Shown one piece after another: positions 41,961 through 51,667 of a stretch of 64,000 nucleotides of DNA. Below the pieces are notes generated by a model. That model was not told the DNA's origin and did not search any database. It saw nothing but the letters and a program-made list of their open reading frames with translations. Origin of the DNA: an uncultured Lachnospiraceae bacterium (GTDB taxonomy: Bacteria > Bacillota > Clostridia > Lachnospirales > Lachnospiraceae); assembly GCA_910588865.1 (NCBI GenBank), contig CAJUSJ010000008.1, positions 1 through 64,000 on the forward strand, read 5' to 3'. How positions within the stretch are numbered: the stretch's first letter is position 1; each line of letters begins with the position of its first letter. Both the position numbers and the translations under genes were made by a program.

Positions 41961-43244
41961 TTAGGCGAGGGAGCACACCCCCGCGTCACACAGCTTCTGT
42001 AAGGACATCAAGATCCCCAGCTTGGCGTGGTGCCAGGTCAGTCCGCCCTGAAAATACACGGCATAGGGAGGCTTTATGGGGGCGTCGGCGCTGAGCTCAA
42101 TGGAAGACCCCTGGACAAAGGCTCCGGCGGCCATGATCACCGGAGAGTCATAGCCAGGCATGGCCCAGGGTTCCGGCGTCACGAAGCTGTCCACCGGGGC
42201 CGCCGCCTGAATCCCCTGACAAAAAGCGATGACCCCCTCTGGTGTGCCGAAGGTGATGGACTGGATGATGTCGTGGCGCTCTTCCCTGCTGTCAGGCACC
42301 ACGGAAAATCCCAGCTTCTCATAGAGATTGGCGGCAAAAATCGCTCCCTTTAAGGCCCCCGCCACCACTGAGGGGGACAAAAAAAGGCCCTGGTAGAGGG
42401 ACTGGTTCAGCCCTAAGCTGGCACCCACCTCTCTTCCTAAACCGGGGGCGCTCAAGCGGAAGGAGGCCCGGTCAACGCAGTCCTTTCTGCCCGCGATATA
42501 GCCGCCGATGGGGGCTAAACCGCCTCCCGGATTCTTGATCAGCGACCCTACCACCATGTCAGCCCCAACCTCCACCGGCTCCATGGTTTCCACAAATTCT
42601 CCGTAGCAGTTGTCCACCATGCAGATCAGATCCGGCTTGATCTTTTTCGCGAACCCAATCAGCTCCCCAATCTGCTCCACGGAAAATGTGGGCCTGGTGG
42701 CATAGCCCTTGGACCGCTGGATGGTCATCAGCTTTGTCTTTTCGCTGATAGCTTTCCTGATCCCCTCAAAATCAAATGTCCCGTCAGGAAGAAGGTCCAC
42801 CTGCCGGTAGGTGACCCCGTATTCTTTCAGGGAACCCGGTGATTCCCGGATCCCGATGACCTCCTCCAATGTATCGTAGGGCTTCCCGTTGGGGGACAGA
42901 AGCTCATCCCCTGGCCGCAGGTTGCCGGACAGCGCCACATGGAGGGCATGGGTTCCGCTGATCAGCTGAGGACGGGCCAGGGCGCTCTCTGCCCGGAACA
43001 CGCTGGCGTACACCGCCTCCAGGGTATCTCTCCCCAGGTCATTGTAGCCGTAGCCGGTTGTGGCCGCGAAATGGATGTCGCTGACTTTGTTGTCCTGCAT
43101 GGCTTTAATGACTTTCAGCTGATTGTATTCCGCCCTGCTGTCAATGAGCTCAAAACGGTGTTTTAACGAATCTTCTGTATCTTTCGCGAACTCCAGCACC
43201 TGTGGACTGATTCCCAGGGACTGGTACATGGTCTCTAATTCCAT
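41961..43244 (-). CDS. Methionine gamma-lyase-like PLP protein (YnbB / aluminium-resistance family)
   Basis: 427 residues of a fold-type I PLP enzyme. SGTHALHVALSGNL is the PLP-phosphate binding turn, MVDNCYGEFVE supplies the Asp, and GSLIKNPGGGLAPIGGYIAG the catalytic Lys. The family is named after methionine gamma-lyase, but its in vivo substrate is unsettled. It begins inside the last codons of miaA (10-base overlap), so it belongs to the mutS-mutL-miaA operon. Confidence 0.92.
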   Translation of the reverse strand: MELETMYQSLGISPQVLEFAKDTEDSLKHRFELIDSRAEYNQLKVIKAMQDNKVSDIHFAATTGYGYNDLGRDTLEAVYASVFRAESALARPQLISGTHALHVALSGNLRPGDELLSPNGKPYDTLEEVIGIRESPGSLKEYGVTYRQVDLLPDGTFDFEGIRKAISEKTKLMTIQRSKGYATRPTFSVEQIGELIGFAKKIKPDLICMVDNCYGEFVETMEPVEVGADMVVGSLIKNPGGGLAPIGGYIAGRKDCVDRASFRLSAPGLGREVGASLGLNQSLYQGLFLSPSVVAGALKGAIFAANLYEKLGFSVVPDSREERHDIIQSITFGTPEGVIAFCQGIQAAAPVDSFVTPEPWAMPGYDSPVIMAAGAFVQGSSIELSADAPIKPPYAVYFQGGLTWHHAKLGILMSLQKLCDAGVCSLA

Positions 43245-44176
43245 AATTCTCTGGTCTCCTGTAAAATATGATCTAAAACTTCTGTCAGGTTATCATGAAA
43301 ATCCGGCAGATTCAGCCACCGGACATCTTTTTCTCTCTTAAACCAGGTAAGCTGCCTCTTGGCAAAATGTCTGGTGTCCCGCTTAATGGTATAGACAGCT
43401 TCCTCCAGGGTACACCGTCCTTCCAGGTGATCAAGGAGCTCCTTGTAGCCCAGCCCCTGCATGGACACCATGTCTCTGGCGCAGCCCATGGCGGCAAGCT
43501 TTTTCACTTCCTCCAAAAGCCCCTGTTCCATCATCTGCTCCACTCTCCGCTCAACGCGATCATAGAGAATGCTTCTGCGGGTGTTGAGCACATAGTAAAA
43601 CAGCTGGTAGGGTGAGCTTTTCTTTCTCTCCGCCTCATTGTGTTCGGAGATCCTCGTTCCCGTCTGCCGGTAAAATTCAATGGCCCGGATGACCCGTTTT
43701 ATATTGTTGGCGTGGATCTGATCCGCTGCCGCCGGATCCACCTCCTCAAGCATCTTGTGAAGATATTCTCCGCCCTTCTCCCCGGCAATCCGCTCCAGCT
43801 CAAGGCGCAGGGTCCGGTCCTGATCATTTTCCGTAAAATCAATGTCATAGGCCAGAGCCTGGATATAAAAGCCTGTCCCTCCCACCACCACAGGGATATG
43901 GCCCCTGTTTAGGATCCCCTCCACGGCCTCCTTGGCCATTTTCTGAAAGATCACCACATTGAACTCCTCTGTAGGGTCCAGCACATCAATAAGGTGGTGG
44001 GGAACCCCTCCCATCTCGCTTTTTGTCACTTTCGCGGAGCCAATATCCATGTGGCGGTATACCTGGATGGAGTCGGCGCTGACGATCTCACCGCCCATGG
44101 CCTTTGCTAAGTCGATGGAAAGTTTTGTCTTTCCCACTGCCGTGGGACCGGTCAGAATAATAAGGGGCCTGTCCAT
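43235..44176 (-). CDS. miaA: tRNA dimethylallyltransferase
   Basis: 313 residues. ILTGPTAVGKTKLSIDLA is the P-loop, DSIQVYRHMDIGSAKV the next conserved block, and VVGGTGFYIQAL follows. It adds dimethylallyl to A37 of tRNAs reading UNN codons. The product is the substrate of MiaB, encoded at 48922. Follows mutL by 14 bases; start after GAGAGGAG. Confidence 0.97.
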   Translation of the reverse strand: MDRPLIILTGPTAVGKTKLSIDLAKAMGGEIVSADSIQVYRHMDIGSAKVTKSEMGGVPHHLIDVLDPTEEFNVVIFQKMAKEAVEGILNRGHIPVVVGGTGFYIQALAYDIDFTENDQDRTLRLELERIAGEKGGEYLHKMLEEVDPAAADQIHANNIKRVIRAIEFYRQTGTRISEHNEAERKKSSPYQLFYYVLNTRRSILYDRVERRVEQMMEQGLLEEVKKLAAMGCARDMVSMQGLGYKELLDHLEGRCTLEEAVYTIKRDTRHFAKRQLTWFKREKDVRWLNLPDFHDNLTEVLDHILQETRELWN

Positions 44177-44190
44177 GAAAGTCTCCTCTC

Positions 44191-46143
44191 TTATACAATA
44201 CGTTTGAATTTTTTTTCCAGGTCGTATTTGCTCATGGAGATAATGGTGGGTCTGCCGTGGGGGCAGGCGTAGGGGTTTTCCAGTTCCAGAAGCTGGTCAA
44301 TGAGATGATCTGCCTCCATGGGAGACAGGCGGCTGTTGCCTTTCACCGCCGCCTTGCAGGACATGCCGGCCACTCTCTCATAGATCATGTCCGGACTTCC
44401 CTTGAAGATGTCGTCGGACAGATTGTCCAGGATCTCCATGAGCAGTTCTTTCTTCGCGATGGAAAACAGGTTGTCGGGAACCGCCCGGACCGCGTATTCC
44501 CTGCCTCCAAAGTGCTGGATCTCAAAGCCGATGCTGGTGAAATAGGTCATGTATTTTTCCAAAAGCACCTGTTCCTCGCTGCCCATGGTCAGGATAATGG
44601 GGGGATTTACTGCCTGAGAAGTATACTCCCGGCTCTTTAGAGAAGCCATGGTCTTCTCATAGAGGATCTTCTCGTGGGCAGCATGCTGGTCAATGATATA
44701 CAGCTGGTCCTTAAATTCCACCAGCCAGTAGGTGTCAAACAACTGGCCTATAAGCTTGTGGCGGAACCGGTTTTTCGGCTCCAGCAGCTTCTCCTCAAAC
44801 AGGTCAAGCTGCTTTGGCTCCCGTTCCTCTGGGCCAGGGGGCCCCTCTGAGGCTCCCCCCTGCCGTCTTGGACCCACAGGGAGGGGGACCGTCTCGTTCC
44901 CGCTCTCTTCCCTTAAGCTCCCATCCTGTCCGTATTCGGTCTGTCTCTCGGCGATGACCTGATAGACCGGATTGGTCCCGGGAGACCCGCCGGTCCGCTC
45001 TCCTGCCCCGCCGGAAAATCCTTCCGCTTTAACCTGGCCCTCCTTCTCATAGAGGCTTCGCCTCCTCACCTCAAACGGTTCCGGGCGGGGCGTCTTTGCC
45101 TCCTGGTGCCCTTTCTCCTTCTCAGGCCGGTTCAAGCTTACCTGGGGGATCAGCTCGTTACTGGCCAGAGCGTCTTTCAGCGCCTCATAAAGGATCCCGT
45201 AAATCCGCTCCCCCTCCCTGAACCGCAGCTCCATCTTGGTGGGATGCACATTCACATCCAGGTACTCCGGCTCTATGGCCAGGTGGAGAAGCACAAAGGG
45301 GTATTTATGCTGCATCATAAAGGGCCTGTAAGCTTCCTCAATGGACTTTGCCACCAGATTGCTTCGGATATAGCGGCCATTGATGTAATAGTTCTCAAAA
45401 TTCCGGTTGCTCCTGGCAATTACCGGTTTGCCCGCGAACCCTGTGATCCTCAGGATCTCACCCTTATATTCCACAGGCAGCAGGTTGGCGGCGATCTCTC
45501 GCCCGAACACGGTGTAGATAATGTCCTTTAAATTGTGATTTCCTGATGTGTGGAGCTTGTTCTGGTTGTTCTGTATGAACCGAATGGAGATATCCGGATG
45601 GGACATGGCGATCTTCTCCACCAGAGCCGCCACATGGGAGCCTTCTGTCTGGCTGGTCTTTAAAAACTTCTGTCTGGCAGGAGTATTATAAAACAGGTCC
45701 CGCACCAGAAACGTGGTTCCGTCAGGAGCACCCACCTCTTCCATGGACCGCTCCTTTCCCCCGTGGATCTGGTAGCGGCTGCCGGAAAGCTGTTCCGGGG
45801 TCTTGGTGATCAGCTCCACCTTGGACACAGCGGCAATACTGGAGAGAGCCTCCCCCCGAAATCCTAAAGAAGCCACGGTAAATAAATCTTCCACTGATTT
45901 TATCTTGCTGGTGGAATGACGCAAAAACGCTACCGGAACCTCCTCCTTCGGGATGCCGCACCCATTGTCCGTCACCCGGATAAAGGAGATCCCTCCGTCC
46001 CGGATCTCCACGGTGATGGCTGTGGCCCTGGCGTCGATGGCATTTTCCAGAAGCTCCTTCACCACAGAGGCAGGGCGCTCGATCACCTCTCCTGCCGCGA
46101 TCTTGTCAATGGTATTTTGATCCAGTACTGTAATCTGTGCCAC
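44191..46143 (-). CDS. mutL: DNA mismatch repair protein MutL
   Basis: 650 residues. GHKL ATPase motifs ENAIDARA, DNGCGI and GFRGEALSSIA occupy the N-terminus. A variable linker (about 345-455) leads to the C-terminal dimer domain, with DQHAAHEKI and, near the end, SCKAAVKGNSRL and CPHGRPT, the zinc endonuclease motifs of MutL in organisms without MutH. So it probably nicks DNA itself. GTG start at 46143 after AGGAAGGAG. Follows mutS by 18 bases. Confidence 0.97.
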   Translation of the reverse strand: MAQITVLDQNTIDKIAAGEVIERPASVVKELLENAIDARATAITVEIRDGGISFIRVTDNGCGIPKEEVPVAFLRHSTSKIKSVEDLFTVASLGFRGEALSSIAAVSKVELITKTPEQLSGSRYQIHGGKERSMEEVGAPDGTTFLVRDLFYNTPARQKFLKTSQTEGSHVAALVEKIAMSHPDISIRFIQNNQNKLHTSGNHNLKDIIYTVFGREIAANLLPVEYKGEILRITGFAGKPVIARSNRNFENYYINGRYIRSNLVAKSIEEAYRPFMMQHKYPFVLLHLAIEPEYLDVNVHPTKMELRFREGERIYGILYEALKDALASNELIPQVSLNRPEKEKGHQEAKTPRPEPFEVRRRSLYEKEGQVKAEGFSGGAGERTGGSPGTNPVYQVIAERQTEYGQDGSLREESGNETVPLPVGPRRQGGASEGPPGPEEREPKQLDLFEEKLLEPKNRFRHKLIGQLFDTYWLVEFKDQLYIIDQHAAHEKILYEKTMASLKSREYTSQAVNPPIILTMGSEEQVLLEKYMTYFTSIGFEIQHFGGREYAVRAVPDNLFSIAKKELLMEILDNLSDDIFKGSPDMIYERVAGMSCKAAVKGNSRLSPMEADHLIDQLLELENPYACPHGRPTIISMSKYDLEKKFKRIV

Positions 46144-46161
46144 AGCCGTTTCTCCTTCCTG

Positions 46162-48813
46162 TTACCACCGGTTTTTTAACTTCCCCTGTATCCGGCTCAA
46201 AATATTCAAAGCCTCCATGGGGGTGATCTCATTGATTTGGATGCTCTCGATCTCCTTCATGATATCTTCGCTTTTTACAGTGTCAAACAGGGTCATCTGG
46301 TTTAGATCCACCTCGTCAGGCCTGGTGACCGCTTTTCTGGGAGACGGGGAGGCATTCTGCTGGGCGATCTCCCTGGCCCTTGTGGTGATGTCGGCACTGC
46401 TCAACTCCTCCACCAGCTCCTTGGCCCGCCTGATCACCGGCTCCGGCACCCCGGCCAGCTTGGCTACCTGGATGCCGTAGCTTTTGTCCGCCCCGCCTTT
46501 AACGATCTTTCTCAAAAATACAATGTCATCCCCCTGCTCCTTCACGGCGATGCAGTAATTGTTGACCCCGCCCATGGTGCCCTCCAGCTCGGTCAGTTCA
46601 TGGTAATGGGTCGCGAACAAGGTTTTAGCCCCCAGAACCTTGGGGTTGCTGATATGCTCCACCACGGCCCAGGCAATGGACAAACCGTCAAAGGTGCTGG
46701 TGCCTCTCCCGATCTCATCCAGGATAATCAGGCTGCTTCTGGTGGCGCTGCGCAGAATGTTGGCCACCTCCGTCATCTCCACCATAAAGGTGCTCTGTCC
46801 GGAGGCCAGGTCATCGGAAGCTCCCACCCTTGTGAAGATCCTGTCGCAGATCCCGATGTCCGCCTCATCCGCTGGCACAAAGCAGCCGATCTGCGCCATA
46901 AGCACAATGAGGGCGGTCTGTCTCATGTAGGTGGACTTTCCCGCCATATTGGGGCCAGTGATAATCGAAATCCTGTTTTTGGAGTTGTCCAGCACCGTGT
47001 CGTTGGACACAAAGAGATGATCCTTCTGCATCAGCTCCACCACCGGATGGCGGCCGTTTTTTATATGGATGGTGCCTTTTTCGTTGATCTTGGGCTTTAC
47101 ATAATTGTTTCTGGTGGCCACCAGGGAGAAGGAGCAGAACACATCCACCCCTGCCAGGGCCTTGGCTGTCTTCTGAATCCTGGACACCTGGGCTCCGATC
47201 TCATCCCTCACCTGGCAGAACAAGTCGTATTCCAGGGAAAACAGCTTGTCCTCCGCCCCCAGGATAATGTCCTCCAGCTCCTTTAATTTGTCCGTGGTGT
47301 ACCTCTCCGCGTTGGCCAGGGTTTGTTTGCGGATAAAATAGTCCGGCACCATATTTTTAAAAGAATTGGTCACCTCAAAATAATAGCCGAACACCTTGTT
47401 GAATTTGATCTTTAAATTCTTGATGCCGGTCTTATCCCTCTCCTCAGCCTCCAGCTCCCCCAGCCAGGTCTTTCCCTCTGTCTTCCCGTGGCGGAGCCGG
47501 TCCGCCTCCTCATGGTATCCCTCCTTGATCATGCCGCCCTCTTTCACCACAATAGGAGGGTCATCCACAATGGCGGACTCAATCAGGGTATATAAATCCT
47601 CCAGAGGATCCAGATCCTCCCAGATATGTCTCAGCAAGGCGGAATTCATCTCCCCCAAAAGACCTTTGATGTGGGGCAGCATCTCCAGGGAGTTTCTAAA
47701 TGAGATCAGATCCCTGGGATTGGCGGACTTATAGCTGATCCGCCCCATGAGACGCTCTAAGTCATAGACCGAATTTAAGTACTCCCGGATCTCCTCCCTG
47801 GTGATGTAACTCATATTCAGCTCTTCAATGGCCTGCTGCCGCTCCAGGATAGAGGCCTTTTGCACCAATGGCTGCTCTATGAGGCTTCTCATAAGCCTGG
47901 CGCCCATGGCGGTCTTTGTCTTATCCAGCACCCACAAAAGGGATCCCCGCCGCTGCTTCTCCCTCAGGGTCTCTAAAAGCTCCAGATTCCGTCTGGTGGA
48001 GGTGTCGATGATCATAAACTCCCCTGTAGTGTAGGGAATGATGGCGGCAATGTGATCCAAAGTATTTTTCTGGGTCTCATACAGATATTCCATCACAGCC
48101 CCGGAGGCGATGATCCCCGCGTCATAATCCCCCAGACCAAGGCCGTCCAAGGTTCCCACATGAAAATGTTCCTTCAGCACCCGCCTGCAGGAGTCGTCGG
48201 AAAAATAGTGGTTGTCCAGGGAGGATATGGCCACATGATACCGGTCCTTTAAGTCCTCTAGGTCAATGCCGCACATGTAAAAGGCCTCATTGCAGATGAT
48301 CTCCGAGGGGCAGAACCTGTGGATCTCGTCTAAAAGATTTCTCTCCCCCTCCACCTCCGTGACCAGGTAATCGCCAGTGGTGATATCGCACACGGATACG
48401 CCGAAGGTATCCCCCACATACACGATCCCCATAAGGTAATTGTTCTTTTTCTCATCAAGGGCCTGGCTGCTGGTAATGGTTCCCGGGGTTACCACACGGA
48501 TAACCTCTCTTTTTACCAGTCCCTTTGCCAGCTTTGGGTCCTCCATCTGCTCGGCGATGGCAACCTTGTAACCTTTCTGCACCAGCTTATACAAGTAGGA
48601 ATCCACGGCGTGGTATGGGATCCCGCACATGGGGGCCCTCTCCGCGAGACCGCACTCTTTTCCCGTCAGGGTGATCTCCAGTTCCCTGGAGGTAGTCACC
48701 GCGTCCTCAAAAAACATCTCGTAAAAATCCCCAAGCCGGTAAAAAAGCAGGCAGTCCGGGTATTGTTTCTTGGTCTCCATATAATGGACCATCATGGGTG
48801 ATAATCCGGCCAC
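46162..48813 (-). CDS. mutS: DNA mismatch recognition protein MutS
   Basis: 883 residues. The N-terminal mismatch-binding domain (HYMETKKQYPDCLLFYRLGDFYEMF), core and lever, and the ATPase with TGPNMAGKSTYMRQ, LIILDEIGRGTSTFDG and FATHYHELTELE. The start is GTG 48813 after GAGAGG. First gene of mutS-mutL-miaA-PLP enzyme. Confidence 0.98.
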   Translation of the reverse strand: MAGLSPMMVHYMETKKQYPDCLLFYRLGDFYEMFFEDAVTTSRELEITLTGKECGLAERAPMCGIPYHAVDSYLYKLVQKGYKVAIAEQMEDPKLAKGLVKREVIRVVTPGTITSSQALDEKKNNYLMGIVYVGDTFGVSVCDITTGDYLVTEVEGERNLLDEIHRFCPSEIICNEAFYMCGIDLEDLKDRYHVAISSLDNHYFSDDSCRRVLKEHFHVGTLDGLGLGDYDAGIIASGAVMEYLYETQKNTLDHIAAIIPYTTGEFMIIDTSTRRNLELLETLREKQRRGSLLWVLDKTKTAMGARLMRSLIEQPLVQKASILERQQAIEELNMSYITREEIREYLNSVYDLERLMGRISYKSANPRDLISFRNSLEMLPHIKGLLGEMNSALLRHIWEDLDPLEDLYTLIESAIVDDPPIVVKEGGMIKEGYHEEADRLRHGKTEGKTWLGELEAEERDKTGIKNLKIKFNKVFGYYFEVTNSFKNMVPDYFIRKQTLANAERYTTDKLKELEDIILGAEDKLFSLEYDLFCQVRDEIGAQVSRIQKTAKALAGVDVFCSFSLVATRNNYVKPKINEKGTIHIKNGRHPVVELMQKDHLFVSNDTVLDNSKNRISIITGPNMAGKSTYMRQTALIVLMAQIGCFVPADEADIGICDRIFTRVGASDDLASGQSTFMVEMTEVANILRSATRSSLIILDEIGRGTSTFDGLSIAWAVVEHISNPKVLGAKTLFATHYHELTELEGTMGGVNNYCIAVKEQGDDIVFLRKIVKGGADKSYGIQVAKLAGVPEPVIRRAKELVEELSSADITTRAREIAQQNASPSPRKAVTRPDEVDLNQMTLFDTVKSEDIMKEIESIQINEITPMEALNILSRIQGKLKNRW

Positions 48814-48865
48814 GTTGTTAACCTCTCTTCTTTGAAGTAAATTTGCTGTTTAAAAAACGGTGAAA

Positions 48866-48900
48866 ACTCCCGAAATATTCTTCCGGGAGTGTCTTTTGTA
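48866..48900 (-). terminator. Hairpin after miaB, before mutS
   Basis: ACTCCCG and CGGGAGT are arms around an 11-base loop. On the minus strand TTTT follows. It lies between miaB and mutS, so mutS is either reached by readthrough or has a promoter in the 50 bases after it, which I could not find. Confidence 0.65.
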
Positions 48901-48921
48901 ATGTGTGGACCTGACGCAGGA

Positions 48922-50373
48922 TCACTTTCCCGCGGCAGTTCCCATATAGTAAAACCCTTTGGATTCCTTCAGATACACGGGAACTATGGTTCCCACAAGG
49001 GAAGCGTCACCTGGGAAATGTACCACGATATTGTTGTCCAGACGGCCTGTGACATAGCCATCCAGATGATCGTCCAGGCTCTCCACCAGCACCTTCTGGG
49101 TGGTGTGAAGGTCTCTGGCGCACACCCTGGCCGCGATCTCCTGCACGCGGGCAAGAAGCCGGTCAAACCTGTCCTTGACCACCTCATCTCTTACCTGATC
49201 CTCCATGGAGGCCGCGGGAGTCCCTGTCCGTCTGGAATAGATGAAAGTAAACGCGCTGTCAAAGCCCACCTTCTCCACCACATCCATGGTCTCCAGGAAA
49301 TCTTCCTCCGTCTCCCCCGGAAATCCCACGATGATATCCGTAGTCAGGGAAATGTCCGGCACCGCGGCCCGGATCCTGTCCACTAAATCCAAATACTGTT
49401 CCTTTGTATACCGGCGGTTCATGGCCTTTAAGATCCGGGTGCTTCCCGACTGTATCGGCAGATGGAGATGACGGCAGATCTTCTTTGATTCCCCCATAAC
49501 CTGGATCAGCTCCTGGGAGAGATCTTTGGGATGGGAGGTCATAAACCGGATTCTCTCAATGCCTTCGACCTCCTCCACCTGTCTCAGCAGCCGGGCAAAG
49601 GTAATGGGAGTCTCTAAGTTTTTCCCGTAAGAGTTCACATTCTGTCCCAAAAGCATGACTTCTGTCACACCGTCGGCCGCCAGCTTCTCAACCTCGGCGA
49701 TAATGTCCTCCGGCTTTCTGCTTCTCTCCCTCCCCCGGACATAGGGGACAATGCAGTAGCTGCAGAAATTGTCGCAGCCGAACATGATATTGACTCCGGA
49801 CTTAAAGGAGAACTTCCTCTCTGCCGGAAGCTCTTCCACGATCTGTCTCGTGTCCTTCCATATGTCAACCACCATCTTCTTTTTTTCCAGCCTGCCAAAA
49901 AGCAGCTCCGCCAGCTTGAAGATATTGTGGGTCCCGAATATGATGTCCACAAACCCATAACTCTTCTTGATCTTATCCACCACGTCCGGCTCCTGCATCA
50001 TACAGCCGCACAGGGCGATAAGCATGTTAGGGTTTTTCCTCTTCAGGGTGTTTAAAAATCCCAGACGTCCGTAGACCCTCTGATTGGCATTTTCCCGCAC
50101 CGTGCAGGTGTTGTAGAGAACAAAGTCCGCCTTCTCGTCATCAGCCTCCACAAACCCGATCCGCTCCAAAATGCCCTGGAGCTTTTCGGAATCCTTGGCA
50201 TTCATCTGACAGCCGAAGGTCTGGGTAAACGCTGTTGGGCGGCGTCCGTTTTTTCGTTCAAATTCTCTAACCCATTCCCGGCATCTTGCCATAAAGTAAT
50301 ACTGCCTGAACGGTTCTTCTGTCGGAGACTCCAAGTTTATGTCTATTTTATCTAAATCAATTTCATTATGCAT
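48922..50373 (-). CDS. miaB: tRNA-2-methylthio-N6-dimethylallyladenosine synthase
   Basis: 483 residues. The UPF0004 domain has TQTFGCQMNAKDSE, ALCGCMMQE and a Cys in YNTCTVRE. The radical SAM domain has GCDNFCSYCIVPYVRGRERS, and a TRAM domain ends the protein. It thiolates and methylates i6A37 made by MiaA. ATG 50373 follows AAGG. An in-frame ATG 13 codons earlier has no conserved sequence. Confidence 0.97.
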   Translation of the reverse strand: MHNEIDLDKIDINLESPTEEPFRQYYFMARCREWVREFERKNGRRPTAFTQTFGCQMNAKDSEKLQGILERIGFVEADDEKADFVLYNTCTVRENANQRVYGRLGFLNTLKRKNPNMLIALCGCMMQEPDVVDKIKKSYGFVDIIFGTHNIFKLAELLFGRLEKKKMVVDIWKDTRQIVEELPAERKFSFKSGVNIMFGCDNFCSYCIVPYVRGRERSRKPEDIIAEVEKLAADGVTEVMLLGQNVNSYGKNLETPITFARLLRQVEEVEGIERIRFMTSHPKDLSQELIQVMGESKKICRHLHLPIQSGSTRILKAMNRRYTKEQYLDLVDRIRAAVPDISLTTDIIVGFPGETEEDFLETMDVVEKVGFDSAFTFIYSRRTGTPAASMEDQVRDEVVKDRFDRLLARVQEIAARVCARDLHTTQKVLVESLDDHLDGYVTGRLDNNIVVHFPGDASLVGTIVPVYLKESKGFYYMGTAAGK

Positions 50374-50459
50374 TTTCCTTGGCTTTCTTCCCTTTCTATC
50401 ATTAATACACAAAAAGAAGCGGGTTTTTTTTCGTACGGCTCAAACTCTGTAACATTTTC

Positions 50460-51422
50460 CTACCATTCAATGTCATCAAACGTATCCCATAAAGCCTGCA
50501 TCCTCTCCTCATCCGTTAGGTTATTCCAATCGCTGTAGGAATTGGAGTTCTTGGAAGATCCACCTGTAATGGTCTTTCCGGCCCCGCCCTTTGGCTGGGA
50601 GAAGTCATCCATGATCATCTCATAGCGGTACTTGTCCGCCAACTGAGCCGTGGTCCCGCCAAAGCGTATGTACATGATGGAACCGCCTCGGCCGTTCGCG
50701 ATCACATCCTCTACCTGGGGATCAAAGATGTAGGTCACTCCGTTGTAATCTAACTGGCACCACGCATGGGGGGTAAAGTCCCCGTTGGACTTATGGGTGG
50801 AGCCGCCAGCGGTGTACATGGGTACTCCGATCTTCCTGGCCATAACGGAAAATGCCGCTGAATAGTCATCACACACGCCCACGCCCCCTGACAGGACGCC
50901 GTAGGCATAGTGATAGCTGCTTCCAAAATAGGGCTGCTGCCCATAGACCGTGTGGGTGATCAGATAATCATAGCACGCCTTTAACTTATCATGGGTATCC
51001 ATATCCGCGGTGATGATCTGGGCAAAAATGGAGTTCAGCAGCGCGTCAAGATCCTCAAAGCCTGTGGACTCCTGAGGGTAAAGAGGGATGGAATCCAGAA
51101 CCTGACGCAGGCCTCCATAATAGAGATCACCCTTATTGCTTGGAAGGCTCCTTACAGGCTCAATTCTGGCCCCGTCCGCTCCCACTTTGCTTCCGTCAGG
51201 GGCAGTGGTGTTGGAGAGCATATAGCCTCTTCCATCAAAATAATAACTTTTTCCATCTATATCTGTAAACCAATTATTCATCTGATAGCTTCCATCGTCG
51301 TTCTGATACCACCAGCCTATGTCATCTCTCTTCCACTCTCCGGCGTAAGCTGACATGGACACACTGGCGCTCACAAGGGCTGTCAGTACCGCCGCCTTAA
51401 CGTATAATAAATGCTTTCTCAT
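50460..51422 (-). CDS. Secreted transglutaminase-like protein with wall-binding repeats
   Basis: 320 residues. Signal peptide (1-28, ending AYA), then choline-binding-type repeats (WKRDDIGWWYQNDDGSYQ, then WFTDIDGKSYYFDGRGYM) and a transglutaminase-like domain with Cys in GVCDDYSAAF, His in PHAWCQL and Asp in YIFDPQVED as catalytic triad. The tail (282-320) is Ser/Asn-rich. It is probably a cell-surface peptidase-type enzyme; its substrate is unknown. ATG 51422 follows GGAGG. Confidence 0.88.
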   Translation of the reverse strand: MRKHLLYVKAAVLTALVSASVSMSAYAGEWKRDDIGWWYQNDDGSYQMNNWFTDIDGKSYYFDGRGYMLSNTTAPDGSKVGADGARIEPVRSLPSNKGDLYYGGLRQVLDSIPLYPQESTGFEDLDALLNSIFAQIITADMDTHDKLKACYDYLITHTVYGQQPYFGSSYHYAYGVLSGGVGVCDDYSAAFSVMARKIGVPMYTAGGSTHKSNGDFTPHAWCQLDYNGVTYIFDPQVEDVIANGRGGSIMYIRFGGTTAQLADKYRYEMIMDDFSQPKGGAGKTITGGSSKNSNSYSDWNNLTDEERMQALWDTFDDIEW

Positions 51423-51530
51423 GTTTTCCTCCATTCGGTGCGGATTTTTCCGTTTTTGGTAACCTTATCAATTATAGCATCTATTTTTCCGGGGCACAAG
51501 CACATATTCGGCACAGTTTTCCAGTTTATC

Positions 51531-51664
51531 GTTACTGTTCACATGCGTTCACAGCAACTGGCAAAAATCCATGAAAATCGCCTGCGGCGATGGGATTTTT
51601 GCTCTCTGGCCCAGTTTATCATACGGTCAGCGCGGCAAGCGCGCAGACCTACCTGAACAGTAAC
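51531..51664. mobile_element. Small MITE-like element, copy 2 of the palindromic repeat
   Basis: GTTACTGTTCA (51531-51541) and TGAACAGTAAC (51654-51664) are perfect 11-base inverted ends. Inside lies a nested hairpin: GCAAAAATCC (51561-51570) with GGATTTTTGC (51593-51602) and ATCGCC/GGCGAT at its tip. CAGTTTATC occurs on both outer edges (51522-51530 and 51664-51672) but also inside at 51612, so target duplication is not certain. It has no frame and lies in the gap before the transglutaminase gene. Confidence 0.5.
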
Positions 51665-51667
51665 AGT

